From: Phaseolus vulgaris
Lineage: Eukaryota > Streptophyta > Magnoliopsida > Fabales > Fabaceae
Reading direction: 5' to 3'
DNA length: 64,000 nucleotides
Assembly (NCBI RefSeq): GCF_000499845.2
Contig: NC_023749.2
Span: forward strand, 8,352,013 to 8,416,012
Part shown: positions 34,618 to 47,890 of the stretch, piece after piece
Layout: the number at the start of each line of letters is the position of its first letter
Numbering within the stretch: position 1 is the first letter of the stretch
Notes under the pieces: generated by a model
Seen by the model: only the letters and a program-made list of their open reading frames with translations
Databases searched by the model: none
What the model was told of the DNA's origin: nothing
Position numbers and translations under genes: made by a program

Positions 34618-35020
34618 TTGTATTTTTTTTGTTTGTTAAAAAGATATTAAAATAAGTAATAGTAAAAATTAAATAAAATTGTTTAGATATTTTATAAAAA
34701 CAAATATTAACTAAATGGTTTAAAAAATTATAAATAAAAATTAAGTTATTCATTAGTGATATTGATGATATGTATGTAATAAAAAAATGAAGTGAATAAA
34801 TTTATTATTAGATTTAATAAAAAAACAAATGTATAAGTTATAATTTTAAAATAAAAATTAAGAAAAAATTATATTTAAATTGAAATATTATGTAAATAAC
34901 AAGTTATATATAAATACATGTCATAAATTATAATAATAAATATTATATAATCATATTTAATTATAAATAAATATAAAAAATTATAAAGAGAAATGAAGTA
35001 TGTGATGAACACTAAAGTAA
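34618..35020 (+). repeat. Palindrome left inner arm
   Basis: Reverse complement of 35440-35660 followed by 38263-38480; for example CATGTCATAAATTATAATAA here against TTATTGTTATAATTTATGAC on the right. Confidence 0.85.
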
Positions 35021-35439
35021 AATAATTTTTAAAAAGGAATTAATAAATTAAAAAGAATTGATAATTTTAACTTTGGATGTCTTACAAAAAAAATTGGTTG
35101 TAAAAAAATATTTTTTAATATTTAAAATAATTAAAAATATAATTATTGAAGAAAGAAATGAGTTTTTATAAAAAAAAATAATAAGGACGTGTCCAACATT
35201 ACTCTAAAGCTTCCACTTATCGTTATTAATTATGTTTCATTTCGTACAAAATATTTAATGTATTGAAGAAAATATTTTAAATGAATGACCATCTCTAATT
35301 TATTTTCCTTTTTGTATTCAACATATACTACATCATTTATACAATTAACAACAATTCACAACTAATAAACATGAAAACATTTAAAAGCAATTCACATTTA
35401 TGTTATTTAAATCTCACATATTGTTTTTTTTAACCTTTA
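35021..35439. other. Palindrome loop
   Basis: About 420 bp with no open frame of note and no transposase similarity, so the element is non-autonomous. Confidence 0.6.
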
Positions 35440-35659
35440 ACTAATATATAAAAAAAAATTATTCTCACCACATATTTCATTCTTTATAAATTTTTTTATA
35501 TTTATTTGTAATTAAATATGATTATATAATATTTATTGTTATAATTTATGACATATATTTATATATAACTCATTATTTACATAATCTTTCAATTTAAATA
35601 TAAATTTTTTCTTAATTTTTATTTTAAAATTATAATTTATACATTTAATTATTTTTTTA
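35440..35659 (+). repeat. Palindrome right inner arm, part 1
   Basis: Pairs with about 34830-35010. The arm breaks at about 35660 where the LINE begins and resumes at 38263. Confidence 0.8.
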
Positions 35660-38262
35660 TAAAAGTTTTCATGTTAGGCATCACTATGCAACTTGACATC
35701 TCAGCAAGGCTGACACCTCAAGTAACAACAATCATCTGCCATTACATGAAAAAAGTATTATTAAAAAAAAGAAAAAGAAAGAAAATACAAAAATATGGGG
35801 GGACTAGACAAAAATCCACATGTTAACAAAAACGATACATAGGTAGACTATACCTATTCATAAAGAATTCTAAGAACAGACTAGATGGAAGTCTATTATA
35901 CCAATGAAATGATTATCTATGAATGAACCCTAAATTAGCCAACTTATCAGCACATGCATTCCCCTCCCAAAAAATATGAGTAACTCTAAACCTGATTGTC
36001 CCATAGTAAGTAAGACAAGAATTCCATCGATTACGAAGCATCCACGGAACATTAGTCCTAGCAGTAAACGCAACACAAACCAAGACCGAATCACATTCAA
36101 GCCAAACATTAGTAAGTCCCATCTTTTGAGCTTCCTCCAAAGCATGTATAACTCCATAAAACTCTGCAACCAAAACAGTCTGAACTTCAAGAAATCTTGA
36201 AAAAGCACCAATAAATTCTCCCATACTCCCACGAAAAATACCTCCACAAGTAGCAAGAGCAGGATACCCCCTAGCAGCCCCATCCGTGTTAATTTTAACC
36301 CAACCTGGTGAAGGAAATTCCCATCTAACAGGAAGAGGACGAAGAACTTTCCCACTACGAGTCTTAATACCAAAAAACTTAATCACGTTGAAATCCAACA
36401 TATCATTATTCATTGAAGCTTTAGACGAATTTCCCACTAGACAAGTTAAATCTTTAATTACCGAAATAGCCTTAGAAACTTCAATCTTATCCTGAAATCT
36501 AGCATAATTCCTCATACGCCATATCATCCATATAGAAAAGGTTGTCACAACAAGCTTAATCAATTTAACCAAAGGACTACCATCACTCTTAATAAAAGAA
36601 AGAAGATCATCCTTATTAGAGAAATTGAGAAGTAAGAAAAATCTGTCGAACTCAACTCCAAATATGTATTGCAGTAGAACATTCAAAAAATAGATGTTGA
36701 ATAGATTCTTCATGCTTTTCACAAAGCGTACACATAGAACATATATGCAAACCCTTATTCTGAATATGTTGATCCGTAGGAAGTCGCCCACGAAAATTTT
36801 TCCAGAGTACTAGAATTTTGGAAGGCGGAATAGATGAAGACCAAATGAACTTACCCCAATAACATGGAACTCCTGGTTCCAAGAAAAAAGTCCTAGTCGA
36901 TTTAAGAGTGAAACGACCAGACTCATCTAGAGTCCAATTAGGAATATCTTTTTCCTCTCTAACCATGATATGATTAAAAAACTACGGCATTTGCTGTAAA
37001 GATAAGGGAATATTCCAATCATAACCTGACCAAAATTGAGAGACTGTATCTGGAATGCTAGCCCCATCAGATAACCCTGCAATATTTGTTAAAGAAGTAG
37101 TAGAACACCATTTATCATTCCAGAAATTAATAAAAGAACCTGTACCAACAGTCCAAGAAGTATAATCAAGTATGATAAAATAAAATTGCTTAATTCCAAG
37201 CCAAAGAGAGGAGGATCTATAAACCATTCTAAACTCGTATTTTGATTTAAGAACTCTGGCTTTCAAGAGTAAAGACCAAGGTTTGTTGCTATAAGCAAAG
37301 TTCCAAGCAAGCTTAAGAAGATATGCATTATTTTCATAATGAAGATTAATAATATTCAAGCCTCCATCCTCAAGAGGTGAACAAATTTTCGCCCAATTAA
37401 CGGTAGCGATACCTTTTTTCATAATATCACCAGTCCAAATAAAATTCTGACACCACTGCTTAACTTGCTTAATAAGTGAAACAGACCATTTATACATATT
37501 AAAACTATAAGCTAGAAATCCAGTAATCACTGTATTGACCAGCTGGATCCGACCCATCATGCTAAGAGATTGACCTTTCCAAGATGCTAGCTTCAATTTG
37601 ACTTTATCAGCCAAAGGTTGAAGAAATCGACACTTTGGAGCACCAACAAAGATAGGCACTCCTAAATAATTGAAAGGCAAACAACCATGACTACAAGAAA
37701 GAATATTTTGAATTTTGGTGACAAATTTTGGAGAATTATCCATGGTGAAGAAACTACTTTTAGAGTTATTAATATATTGACCAAAAAAATCACCATATGT
37801 TTTAAGAAAAGTACTCAAATTTCGAAGAGACTTAATATCCCCCTACAAAAAATAAAAATGTCATCAACATACAAAATATGAGAGGGAGTGAGATAACCTT
37901 TCGGACTAGCCATATTTAAAATCTTCTTATCATTCATAAGCTTAGAGATACCTCTACTAAGAACTTCCTCTGCAAGACAGAAAAGTAAAGGAGACAATGG
38001 ATCACCTTGTCTTACACCTCGACTGCAGGGAAAGAAACCCACCAAACTACCACTTATTCTGATAGAAAGCATAGCTGAAAGAGGAATTGTACTAATCCAA
38101 CTGACAAACGAGGGGTGAAAACCAAAGCGTTTCAAAACTAATAATAAGAACTTCCAACCAACTCAGAGTGTCAAAAGCTTTATGAATATCAACTTTGTAA
38201 GCCACATTACCTCCTCTAACCTTTTTAAAAAACATGTTAATAGCTTCAGAAACAATACCAAT
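35660..38262 (-). mobile_element. 5'-truncated LINE with RT, zf-RVT and RNase H, inserted in the palindrome
   Basis: On the minus strand: RT core pieces (NVAYKVDIHKAFDTLSW near 38180-38210, then 37815-38135 with RGVRQGDPLSPLLF and the catalytic YVDD), 36982-37818 (RT thumb/connection, LPFNYLGVPIFVGAPK), 36652-36966 (zf-RVT, CTLCEKHEESIQHLFFEC) and 35913-36791 (RNase H, KINTDGAARG...AEFYGVIHALEEA...LECDS). Frames are broken by several shifts and stops, so it is inactive. The 5' end is truncated inside the RT. Imperfect AATTA-T-rich flanks (about 35646-35660 and 38260-38272) may be the target duplication. It is a different LINE family from the one at 29948. Confidence 0.88.
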
Positions 38263-38489
38263 TAATTTTTATTAAACCTAATAATAAACTTATTCACTTA
38301 ACTTTTTGTTGTTATTAGTATACATATAATGAATAACTTATTTTTTAATTATAATTTTTTAACCATTTATTTAATTTTTATATAAAATATCCAAATAATT
38401 TTATTTAATATTTATTATTACTTATTTTAATATCATTTTAACAAACAAAAAATATCAACATTTAATTTGGTACCAACATTATAATTTTA
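38263..38489 (+). repeat. Palindrome right inner arm, part 2
   Basis: Reverse complement of about 34620-34830 (CAAACAAAAAATATCAACAT against the left-arm TTTTTTTTGTTTGTTAAAA region). Confidence 0.82.
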
Positions 38490-38775
38490 TATTTTTTTCA
38501 TCCGAATTTTATTATAAAAATATATTTACAAATGTATTATAATTTATTCTTCACAATTCAAATTTACTATAAAAATAAAATAAAAAAGAAAAATAATGTT
38601 ATAATTTTACATTTATTTTATCCATAATATTTACTTACATCAAAATATCAATAAAATATTTTATTTCATTCTCTTTGTATATTTCTTCATAATTTTTTAT
38701 ATATTTAATTTTTAATTCAAATTTCAAATTTTCTTTTATTTCAATTTTATAAATATTTAAATTCACTAAACCCTA
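38490..38775 (+). repeat. Palindrome right outer arm
   Basis: Reverse complement of 31478-31728. It also contains about 60-85 bp next to the inner arm that are missing from the left arm, where the duplicated block sits. Confidence 0.85.
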
Positions 38776-41588
38776 ATTTTTTGGAGGTCAAAGTTTTCTT
38801 TCTGTATAAGATAGCTTCTTTTGCTCTCAAACACATAAATAAATAAAATATCTCACACTAATTAAAAATAATAATAAATATCATTTAATTACAGCAACTT
38901 AATTTAAGAAATAAGTTCTTCTTCTAAATTATCCATTTCTAAACTTCATATCAACAATATCAATTAAATGAAGAATATTTTGAGAATGATTATATAAGGC
39001 AAAAAAATTTAAGATCAAACACAATAATTTTTTCTATAATATTCCGCATCAAGAGACACCTTTTATAATTTATATAGTATTCTTATAATATATCTGGATT
39101 TATTTACAGAAAACTAGTTGCTCATTTAATTTCTTTAAGAAAAACAAAATAAACATTGGTAGCATTTTAAAAATGATTTGAACTCAGATAGAATAACAAT
39201 TGATGGCGATAATTTATTCATTATACTTTCTTTTTACATATAATTATAAGTTATTGCGTCATCGTGTAGTGCAACAATAGCAAAAGTAAAACAGTGTGGA
39301 TAATAGTCTTTCTTGAAATTATGAGAATTGAGTGTTATTTGGAGAGGCGACAAAATAAGATTGTTTATAATTTAGGAAAATTTGAAGAGTGTATACGACA
39401 CAATCATGTTATTTGACGACAGTTTTATATCTAACTGTTGGGAAAAACTTTCTTTAGATATTATTTGTAGTACATGTAATTATAATGTTCCAATTCATTT
39501 CTTATGTTATTAATCTATACACTTTTCTTAATGTGTGTGTTTTTTTTTTTTTTTTTTTGTGTTTTGTGTTTGTCATCATTTCAATTCAATTGGTTAGAAA
39601 ATTCAAGTTTAGGTACATGAGATGGAGACTTTTTTACTCATTATATTATAATATACATGTTAGATCAAATTTTCTTTTGAAGATGCCACCTATGTCACTT
39701 AGTGAGAATTGAATTGTGCTGTTCAAACATTATAAGAAGAAAAAGCACTTTCTATCACTATGTTTTTTTTTTAAAATAAAATAAAATAATAGAAGTTAAT
39801 GGTTTTAAAAAAATGGAGTTATTAGGATAAAGTGCAACTTAAAAAATATATAAAGATATATTCACCAAGTTCTAATGTCCATTTTATATATATTTGTAGT
39901 CTTATTGATTAAAAGCAAAACAGGTTGAAGGACTGTTCAAGAAAATATTTATTAGAATATTTAAAAGAATTAGTTTTACTGAAATTTTCTTAAGTGTGGA
40001 ATAAATTAATCTGAACGCGAGTATAATTTTATAAAAATTTAGTATAGTAAAGAGATTTATATTTAAATTTCAGTTGTTATATAAATTTATTTATTTTTAA
40101 TTATTTTTTTAAATATTGATATACTTGACTTTAATTCAGTATACATATCTATCGTTATATTTATTTTAATATAATTTGAATAATATTTCTCATTAAAAAA
40201 TTATTTCAATATATAATAGATATTTTGTTCTGAGTAAAATTACGTAGGTTACTACTAATTTGTCATTATGTTTAACCTACTAATCTATTATTATGTTTCT
40301 TAATCATTAACTATATGTTCTCGAAATATTAGATCTATCAGTCATGATGTTTTCTTTTTAGAATAGGGTCATTTGTATCATATAAGATAATATATTAGGA
40401 ATGAAGATAACTAAAGTTAGTGTACATAATTAAAGTAACTTTCTGGAAAGCAAAGCAAACCAAAGAATTACTCATTTCAACCAAATAGGATCTAATATGA
40501 TGAAATTATATCACATAAGTGTTAATAAATACTCTTATTATATTTGATATATAGTTTTAAAAAATTAGTTAAGATTTTTACAAAATTAATTATACATTAA
40601 ATATTTGTGTAAAACTATATTTAATCATACATTTTTAATTAACTTATATTTATATATTGTAAAGATATAGAAAATAATTTTAAAGTAAAACTTATATAAG
40701 TAGAATGAGTCTGAATATTTTTATTATTAATGAAAAAAAGTATATACATTTTATTAAGTTTCATTTTAAAATTATCACTATTTTTCTAGAAAACCTTATT
40801 TTCTCTTCTGTCTTCTCTTTAAAAATATGAGTACATCCTTCATTGGATTGAGAATCAGAGGTTTTGGACTCTTGATAGTGAATAGAGTAAAATTGTTCGA
40901 TTATATTTTTGTTTAGAATAAGTTTCTTTCTACTCCTTTTTTCTTTTAGGCAGTTTTGAGTTTTCATGTGTACCTAAATACATGTGTATTGCATGTGATG
41001 TATTTGACCATAAGAATAGTCTATGTTAGTTCAGAGTTTTAGTGATGTATTCAGATACTTGATGAAAACTATATGGTGCATATTATCTTATCCGACCTTT
41101 TTTAGGAGTTGAGGCTCTTTGTGAATACTTGTCTTTCTATTCAGGTAAAGAAAATTGGTTTTATCTTTTAATAGAACTCTAGGTTAAAAGATCTAGATGG
41201 AAATGTGACATGATCACAAGTTTTAAATTTATCTTACAATGTTTGTTTTATTGAGTGAAAGAAATGTTATTTAATGATAATTGTTAGAAGTAAACAAATT
41301 GAAAAAGTAGTTCATAAAGTTGATTGTTTGAGTTTAAATGTGAGTTCCATTTTGAAGTTTTAAAGTCTTGCAATTATTTGTTGAATTATGATTTTAATGA
41401 GAATATATGTTATATATTTAAACACTTTAAAACCATAAAAATATTTTGATTATATAAAAGTTACAAATTTGTATATTGATGTTGGGTAAAGACTTTGAAA
41501 TTTGTTTTAGGATTCTCCTTATTATGTTGAATGAGACAAAAAAAAACTATCAATTTTTTTCTTAGCAAAAATAAAACAAAAATAAAAA
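38776..41588. other. AT-rich intergenic DNA
   Basis: No gene, RNA or named repeat recognised on either strand. The short frames (39485-39712, 40761-40967) have no domain. Confidence 0.6.
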
Positions 41589-41800
41589 AGCCTAGTCTCA
41601 GCCTTATTTTCGCTCAAGCCAAAAAAAATTTTAGTCAAACGAAAATAGACGACAACTAAGCCTAGTCTCGACCCAATTTTCGCTCAAAAGAAGAAATTTT
41701 CACTCAAACGAAAATCGTATTGCAACTGAACTTGGTCTCGCTCCTATTTTCGCTCAAGGAAAGTAATTTTTGCTTAAGCGAGATCATTTTCGCTCAACCT
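41589..41800. repeat. 70-bp tandem repeat, three units
   Basis: Units begin at 41589, 41659 and 41729. Each carries (A)GCCTAGTCTCG-like and ATTTTCGCTCAA motifs, with extra inverted forms (GCTTAAGCGAGA). It is noticeably less AT-rich than its surroundings. Confidence 0.85.
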
Positions 41801-42756
41801 AAAACAAATTTAAAATGTTTGTAAAAGATTGTTTAATGGTTGTTTATTTCTTTAATTGAATTATATGTAAATTTTAATTATACATGTATATGAAACATTG
41901 ATTTTATGTGTTTTTTTTTTATTTTTTCTAATTGTTTTTAAAATCTAAATTTCTATATTATTGAATGGTATAGTGATGTGTGATATGAATTATGAATCAT
42001 ATGGAAGTGTGATCGAAACATAGTATTTTCGGGAAAAGAAATATCGTGTTGAGATTGGTTAGGATGTACATTGAATTAGAGATTCATGTAGAAAGAGATA
42101 TCATGACTCTACTAGTATATTAATATCATATAGATGAAGATTATAAGGTGGTGAGAGTTGGAGGAGGTTCATATATGATTGAGTCTACAATTTGAAAGAT
42201 AATTGGTCTAGCAAGTCATATGGATTTACTCTATCATACGAGGACTAAATTCATTTGTACATGTAGCTGTGTGGATAGATAACACAATGAAGGTAGTATA
42301 ACAAGTGCAGATATCTAAGTTAAATTTAACACACGAGTCTTCCATAAATAGAGTTAAGTATCTATATTTATATGTTAGTGAATTTTTGCATGAGTGGTAT
42401 GCAATATGAGTTATTTATAGATGCTTGATTGTTTAGTACAATGTAATGGATGAAATGTGATGATTCATATGTTTGTGATTGTATTACTAGAATCTAAAGT
42501 TGTACTTGAAGTTTTAAAAATCTCTAACTTACCATGCTTTCTTGTTTGTGTTTGCTGTAAAATTTGTGATGATCTTACATGGAAGTAGAGAATGTTGTAG
42601 ATGATAAAACTTCATAGAGAGCAAATAGAGTTCTCCCCTTTTTCTTTTGATGTTTGTTTTAGTATATGCATATATTTACCAAGTGGTATAACTTTGAACT
42701 AGTCTAATTAGGGATGTTACATACATAAAAAGTAATATGAAAATAAAAATTATTAC
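41801..42756. other. Unclassified sequence right of the 70-bp repeat
   Basis: Slightly higher GC than the flanks and no open frame. It could be part of an LTR, but I see no ends or PBS. Confidence 0.4.
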
Positions 42757-43182
42757 TACAAGAAAATCATTAAATAACAATTGAATTTAGAGACCAAAAA
42801 CAATTAGTCACTATTTTGACTAAATTAAATATTATTTTAGAAACTAAAAAATTATTTATATCTAAAGTGGTTTCTATTATTAATAAAAAAAATTATAAAA
42901 TAATTTTTAAATTAGTATATAAATTAACTACCAAAGTTTTAGATATTAATATTTTAGATTATAAATTGGTCTCTAAAAGACTAATAGAGACTAATTTAGA
43001 ATATAAAGTAGTAAGTAACTAAAACCTTGATAATTAATGGTTAGATATCAATTTAAAAATTATTATTTTAGATACTAATAATTTTTTTAGTTTATAAAAT
43101 GATCTCTAATTTATTCAAATAGTAACTAATTATTTTAATCTTTAAAATTAGTTTTTATTTAATAATATTTTTTGTAGTATAT
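42757..43182. mobile_element. MITE-like palindromic element, copy 3 (best ends)
   Basis: The left end TACTACAAGAAAATCATTAAAT and the right end ATTTAATAATATTTTTTGTAGTA are inverted copies and resemble the CACTACAAGAAA ends of plant CACTA transposons. The flanking TAT on both sides may be the 3-bp target duplication usual for that superfamily. The centre is an inverted repeat shared with copies 1, 2 and 4. Confidence 0.72.
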
Positions 43183-46100
43183 ATATATATTTAACAAGCA
43201 TGAAAAATATGTGTAAAAATTGAATGAATATATCTAATAACTTATAGCCGTATCATATACATTCATTCTTTTTATTATTATTTTTTCTCTTTTTTATTAG
43301 CTATAACTTTTTTTTATTTATCCTTTTTCTAATTTTGGTTTTTAATCTCGCGAATAATAAAATAGTATAGATTAACTAAAGCTTATTGAATTTCTATTTT
43401 AGATTTTGTTCTCAAATAAAAAATTTATAACTTATACGAAAGTTATAATAAGGTAATTTTATGTGTTTAGAGTTTATTTTTTATTTTAGAGAAAAAAAAT
43501 ATGTAGCAAATCTCTAATTTTTGTTCCGAAAAGCTTTTTAGATGAATAACGTATTTAACTAGAGTCAAAATTTAAACAATGTATTTAACTTTGCTTTTAG
43601 AATGTTCTTAACCCTATGAACATTCTTAATTCAAAATTTGTCAAAAACTTTATATTGCCACTATTGTTTAAACTTTACCTTTTTAAACATTAATTGTTTT
43701 AAATTTGCGTGTGGTTATTTTTAATTAACTTATTTTCAAAGGTACAAATAAAAATATGCTACATACTTCTAGTAGCTTCAAAAATATTTTTTTTGTCAAA
43801 CAAGACTTTGCCTAGAACATAATGAATAATTGCTTTAAGATTAGGCTGTTTCTTGCATTTTGAAAAAACTCTTTTCCCTTCTAAAAATGACTTTCACATT
43901 CTTCTTTTCAAAATATTTCCAAAACATATTTTTCGGAACACATTTTATTAATTCCATATTTACCAATCTAGAAATCAAAAAAATTATTTTGGAAAGGATA
44001 TTTTGGAATGATATTTTGTCTTCTGGATTTTCTAAACCCTACGGAACTTCTATTCTAAAATCACCCAAAACTGTGAAAGAATAATTTTGGTATTTCAAAA
44101 AATATAGGGGTGCAAAAGAAAAATGTAGGGGTGCAAAAAGAAACTATCCAAGATGGAAGGTCCGAAAGCTCAACATAACAAAAGCAGAACATAGAAAAAG
44201 GATAACTTTTACTTACTGCACCAGTAAAATTGAACCTGCACTTTAACACAAAATGACAAAAATGTTCTCTTTAGTTTTTAAATAGAGTGGGCGCAATTAA
44301 GAATGTATTATATATTTTGTATTATGAAATACATGGATTTGAGTTTTCAAAACAACTTTCCAGATTAGAATAACTTTTTAGAATATGTTTTGATATTTTT
44401 TTTCTTCTATAATATACTCTTGAATTTTGTTTTCTAAAATTATTTTCTAGAATGTATTATTTATATTTTGAATGTAGTTTTATGGAATGAGATTTTTGTT
44501 TTCCAATTCTATTCCGAAGTCTATTTCTAGAATACACAAAGTATTTTCCAAAATTTATTTTTTAGAATATATTTTTTCAATTTCAGAAAGAAGAAAAATT
44601 TCAAAAAATAATAGAATATAGTTAGAATTGATTGGGTGCAGAAAGCAAAAGGGAAATAGGATTTGTGTGCATCTATGATTTATTGGTGAATTTCTATGGC
44701 AAAAGATGAATTAGGTCTAGCACCATGAGGTTTGGGAAAGGGTTATTTATGGCAGACATAAGTAGGTCCTAGAGATATAAATACATCCTAAATATCCCAA
44801 CTTATGTAGCTTGGAAAAAAAGGTTATTTATGGTAGGCAACTCATAGGACAAAGACATCCAATTCATGACAAACATAAGTTTATGGTTCTATGACCATTT
44901 TATAATTTGTATGTATATATCTTGTGGCCAACTAGGTTTTCTTTTTCCAAAAACACTTTTTATACTCTCTTTTTTCTTGTTAAATAATTAATGCTTGTAT
45001 TTAGTTCATGTTTTTCCTTTTTTTTAGGGTAGATTAATGAATGTTTTTTCTTTTGCTTTTGTTTCATTGTGATTATCCTCACTAGTTAGTTTTGGTCATG
45101 TTATTCATTCACATCATGGTTAATTTATTAATAATTGATACACAAACCATAGTGACTTTCCCTTTCAATACAACCAACAACCAATTTCCTTTTTGTTTTC
45201 CTTTTCAAACTTCAATTTCTTGGTTGTTATGATTACAAAAAAAATAAACTATTAGAATCAATCTTTCATGGAGGCTTTTAAGCAGATTTTGGTTGGGCTG
45301 GCCCTCCAACTTAAATTGTAATCATTAATAAAATCTTCACATAATATCTTTTAGAACATTCTTTCTTTTTTTATTATATTATATTTTTATTATATATTTC
45401 TCCTTTCCTTTTTTTTATCTTTTTTATTATTATATTAATTTTTTAAATTAATTCCAAAAGCAGTTGTTTACTGTTGTTCCCCCTTGTTCAATTATTCTCT
45501 ACTGAATTTCTCAGAGATAATAAGCCATTGGCCAAAATTTCAAGAGAAACCAAGAAAAGCATAAAGTGGCAGCCCAAATGTAGAAGTTCAACTCTAAAAA
45601 CAAATCAATGAAAAAAACAATATTCTTATTTTGTTTTCACTTTAAGAAAGGATTGCTTGATAGGGTTTTATATTATTGAGTAGTTCAACTCAATTTCTTT
45701 CTTTCCTTTCACAATATTCTTCTTTAAATGGTTCTTTGCGTTAACTTTTTTTTACTGAATTTTCATTGATTATTTTAGTTTATAAATAATAAAATATTTA
45801 ATAGTCCCTTTCTATTAGGAAAGAGGAGAGAATTGAAGAATTTAGGTTTAAAAACTAAAATTTCCCTAGTATTATTCTCTCATCTTACATTGATAATTCA
45901 AGGATAATTTTGAAAATAAATATATTACAAATTGATATTTTTTAGACGTTAGACGAGTTGGTTCATTAGACCTAATCTACTTTATTATCTCTAGTATGAG
46001 AAAAGTTTAAAGATGCTTGTGTACAAGTATTAAAATATTGGTTGAAGAACTTTGTTAAAATTATTAGGTTTCGAATGTTTAAAAATACTAGTTTGGAGAG

Positions 46101-47111
46101 AAAAGATATTGATAAGGAAATGTGAGAATATTGAGCACAAACTTGTAAAAAATGATAATACCAAATTCAAGTTAAAAACAAATAATTTAGAGATTCGATT
46201 TAACTGAATTTTAAACAATAATTAGTTTTCGTTTTGAGTGAGTAAAAAATCTGCTATTTTTAAGATCTATATAATACTACGGGTTTTATTTGTCTCACTC
46301 CCTAAAAGAGAGTAAAAAAAGTTTAAGTTGTATTCCCTCGTGACAACTCAAAGAGTTGTATACAATCCTGGTGTGATAGATTTAAAAATAAATATATATA
46401 ATAAAGGGTAATTTTGTAATTAAATGATATAAAAAAGTATTAAAATAATAGTATTGGGAGTTATAATGTGGTTGTATAAAAAAATGTGGTTGTCCATATA
46501 TCATTGCTCTTTCCCTCATATATTTATTTATTTAAAGTACTCTTTTCTATAATTAATATATATATATGTATGCGTGTGAATGATAAAATATATTCTTTTT
46601 CATTTTTCTTTTTGATAATTTTTTTATTATTTTCTTTACAAAAATTTGATCATTCTTAGGTAACATTTTTTTAAAACTTTCAAAATATTACAAACTTCAC
46701 ATGTTCGTATAGATTCATCCAAAATAAACATAAGCAATTATGATATAATATTTCAGGAACTGATTTTCAACGTAGTTTTTGAAATTAAAAATTTTAATTT
46801 TCTTCTAAAATTTAGAATACAGGATAGATCGACAATTAACACATGAATATTAAATTTAATTAAAACTAACAGTTTAACATTTGTTCACTAAAATAAATAT
46901 TGCTCACTAAAATAAATATAACTTAGTTAAATATCTTCTTTTTTATTCCAAAGTATGTAACATTCAATACTACAACTTTCATAAAGACAACTAAGCCTAA
47001 TTCTAAAAGTATTGATACTTTCACGACATACAAATTTGTTAAGCAAATTTAAGAAAAAAAATTCTCAACTATTACGATGAAATATGTATCCTAATGTGTC
47101 TTTTCTTCTTT
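43183..47111. other. AT-rich intergenic DNA
   Basis: No gene recognised. At about 44330-44590 the motif TTTCTAGAATGTAT and variants recur without a fixed period. Other short frames look like chance. Confidence 0.55.
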
Positions 47112-47415
47112 TTACATTTCATGCTTAATCATTATCGATATATTCTGGTAATAATAGTTTATACTCGACCTGGTTATTTGACATTTTGAAATTGAACTGA
47201 AGTGATTATTTAAGGATAAGTCCTCTAAGTCTTTCGAGGAATATGCCAACTCCATTGCTTCTAGTTCAACTTCGGTTTCGATTGTAACATCGACCAAACA
47301 TTGTGACTTTATGAGTTCTCTTGATTCGTACTTGATGTCATATTCAAATAATTCGACCAACCAACTAATCATTCTACTAACAAGATCTGGTTTAAAAAGG
47401 ATCTTGATTAAAGGT
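47112..47415 (-). pseudogene. Ty3/gypsy RNase H fragment
   Basis: The minus frame reads KILFKPDLVSRMISWLVEL and EYDIKYESRELIKSQCLVD, matching the end of the gypsy RNase H (consensus LxKPDLAGRMxxWxVELSEYD). No other pol domain is nearby. It probably belongs to the same element as the gag at 48.5 kb, with the middle of pol deleted. Confidence 0.7.
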
Positions 47416-47890
47416 GGCAAAATAGGTTAATCCGACAAATTTTGGCTTGACTCGCTACCACCAAAAACGGGGTTGACTGTCCAACCAAGGTTATACGAGT
47501 TGAAATTGGTAACTCGTCCCATCATAGGGTAAGTTGGCGGGTTGGCCTGCCACTTTAAAAAAAATAACTTTTTTCTTTTTTTGTAATTTTTTTTTTTTTG
47601 GATCTATTTATTTGGTTGTAGCCCTTGATATCACTTTTTGAACAATAAAAATGCAAGGAATAGCAATAAAATTGAATCAAACTTTAATATTCTAATCAAA
47701 GAAGGTTTAATACCTAACAAAATAAAGTAAATATCAACAATATTTCAATGAATCAAATGATGTATAAAGAAATTAATGTAAATAAAGTTCTATATAAAAC
47801 ATTGACTATCAACAATTTTAATTCTAAAAGCATGAGATTCCTCTTTAAAAGTGCCAAAAATAAAGAAGGGTAGATTGACGGGCTATGGCT
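47408..47890 (+). mobile_element. Possible hAT-type non-autonomous element
   Basis: The left edge AAAGGTGGCAAAATAGGTTAATCCGAC resembles (in pieces) the AGGGGTGGCAAA...GGGTTAACCCG ends of plant hAT elements. It interrupts gypsy sequence on both sides. No right terminal repeat was found. Confidence 0.35.

Larger units (their letters stand above)
31731..34618. repeat. Segmental duplication, unit 2 (inserted in the palindrome arm)
   Basis: Copy of 27612-30606. Its left edge abuts the outer arm. Its right edge stops in mid-LINE at TTATAATG, a sequence also present in the arm at that point (seen in the intact right arm), suggesting microhomology at the junction. Confidence 0.9.
31478..38775. mobile_element. 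Long palindromic (terminal-inverted-repeat/foldback) element with two internal insertions
   Basis: Outer arms 31478-31728 and 38490-38775 are reverse complements at roughly 85-90% by eye. Inner arms 34618-35020 pair with 35440-35660 plus 38263-38480. Without the insertions the element would be about 1.9 kb: two ~735-bp arms around a ~430-bp loop (35020-35440). The left arm is interrupted by the duplicated C2-gene block (31731-34618) and the right arm by a LINE (35660-38262). The ends near ATTAG...TTTAGTGAATTT are not sharply defined and I found no target duplication, so a MULE-type or foldback class cannot be decided. Confidence 0.75.

Noticed and set aside
43860..44249. Short frames on both strands near 44 kb
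   Set aside because: No domain and no conserved features; Phe-rich chance frames.
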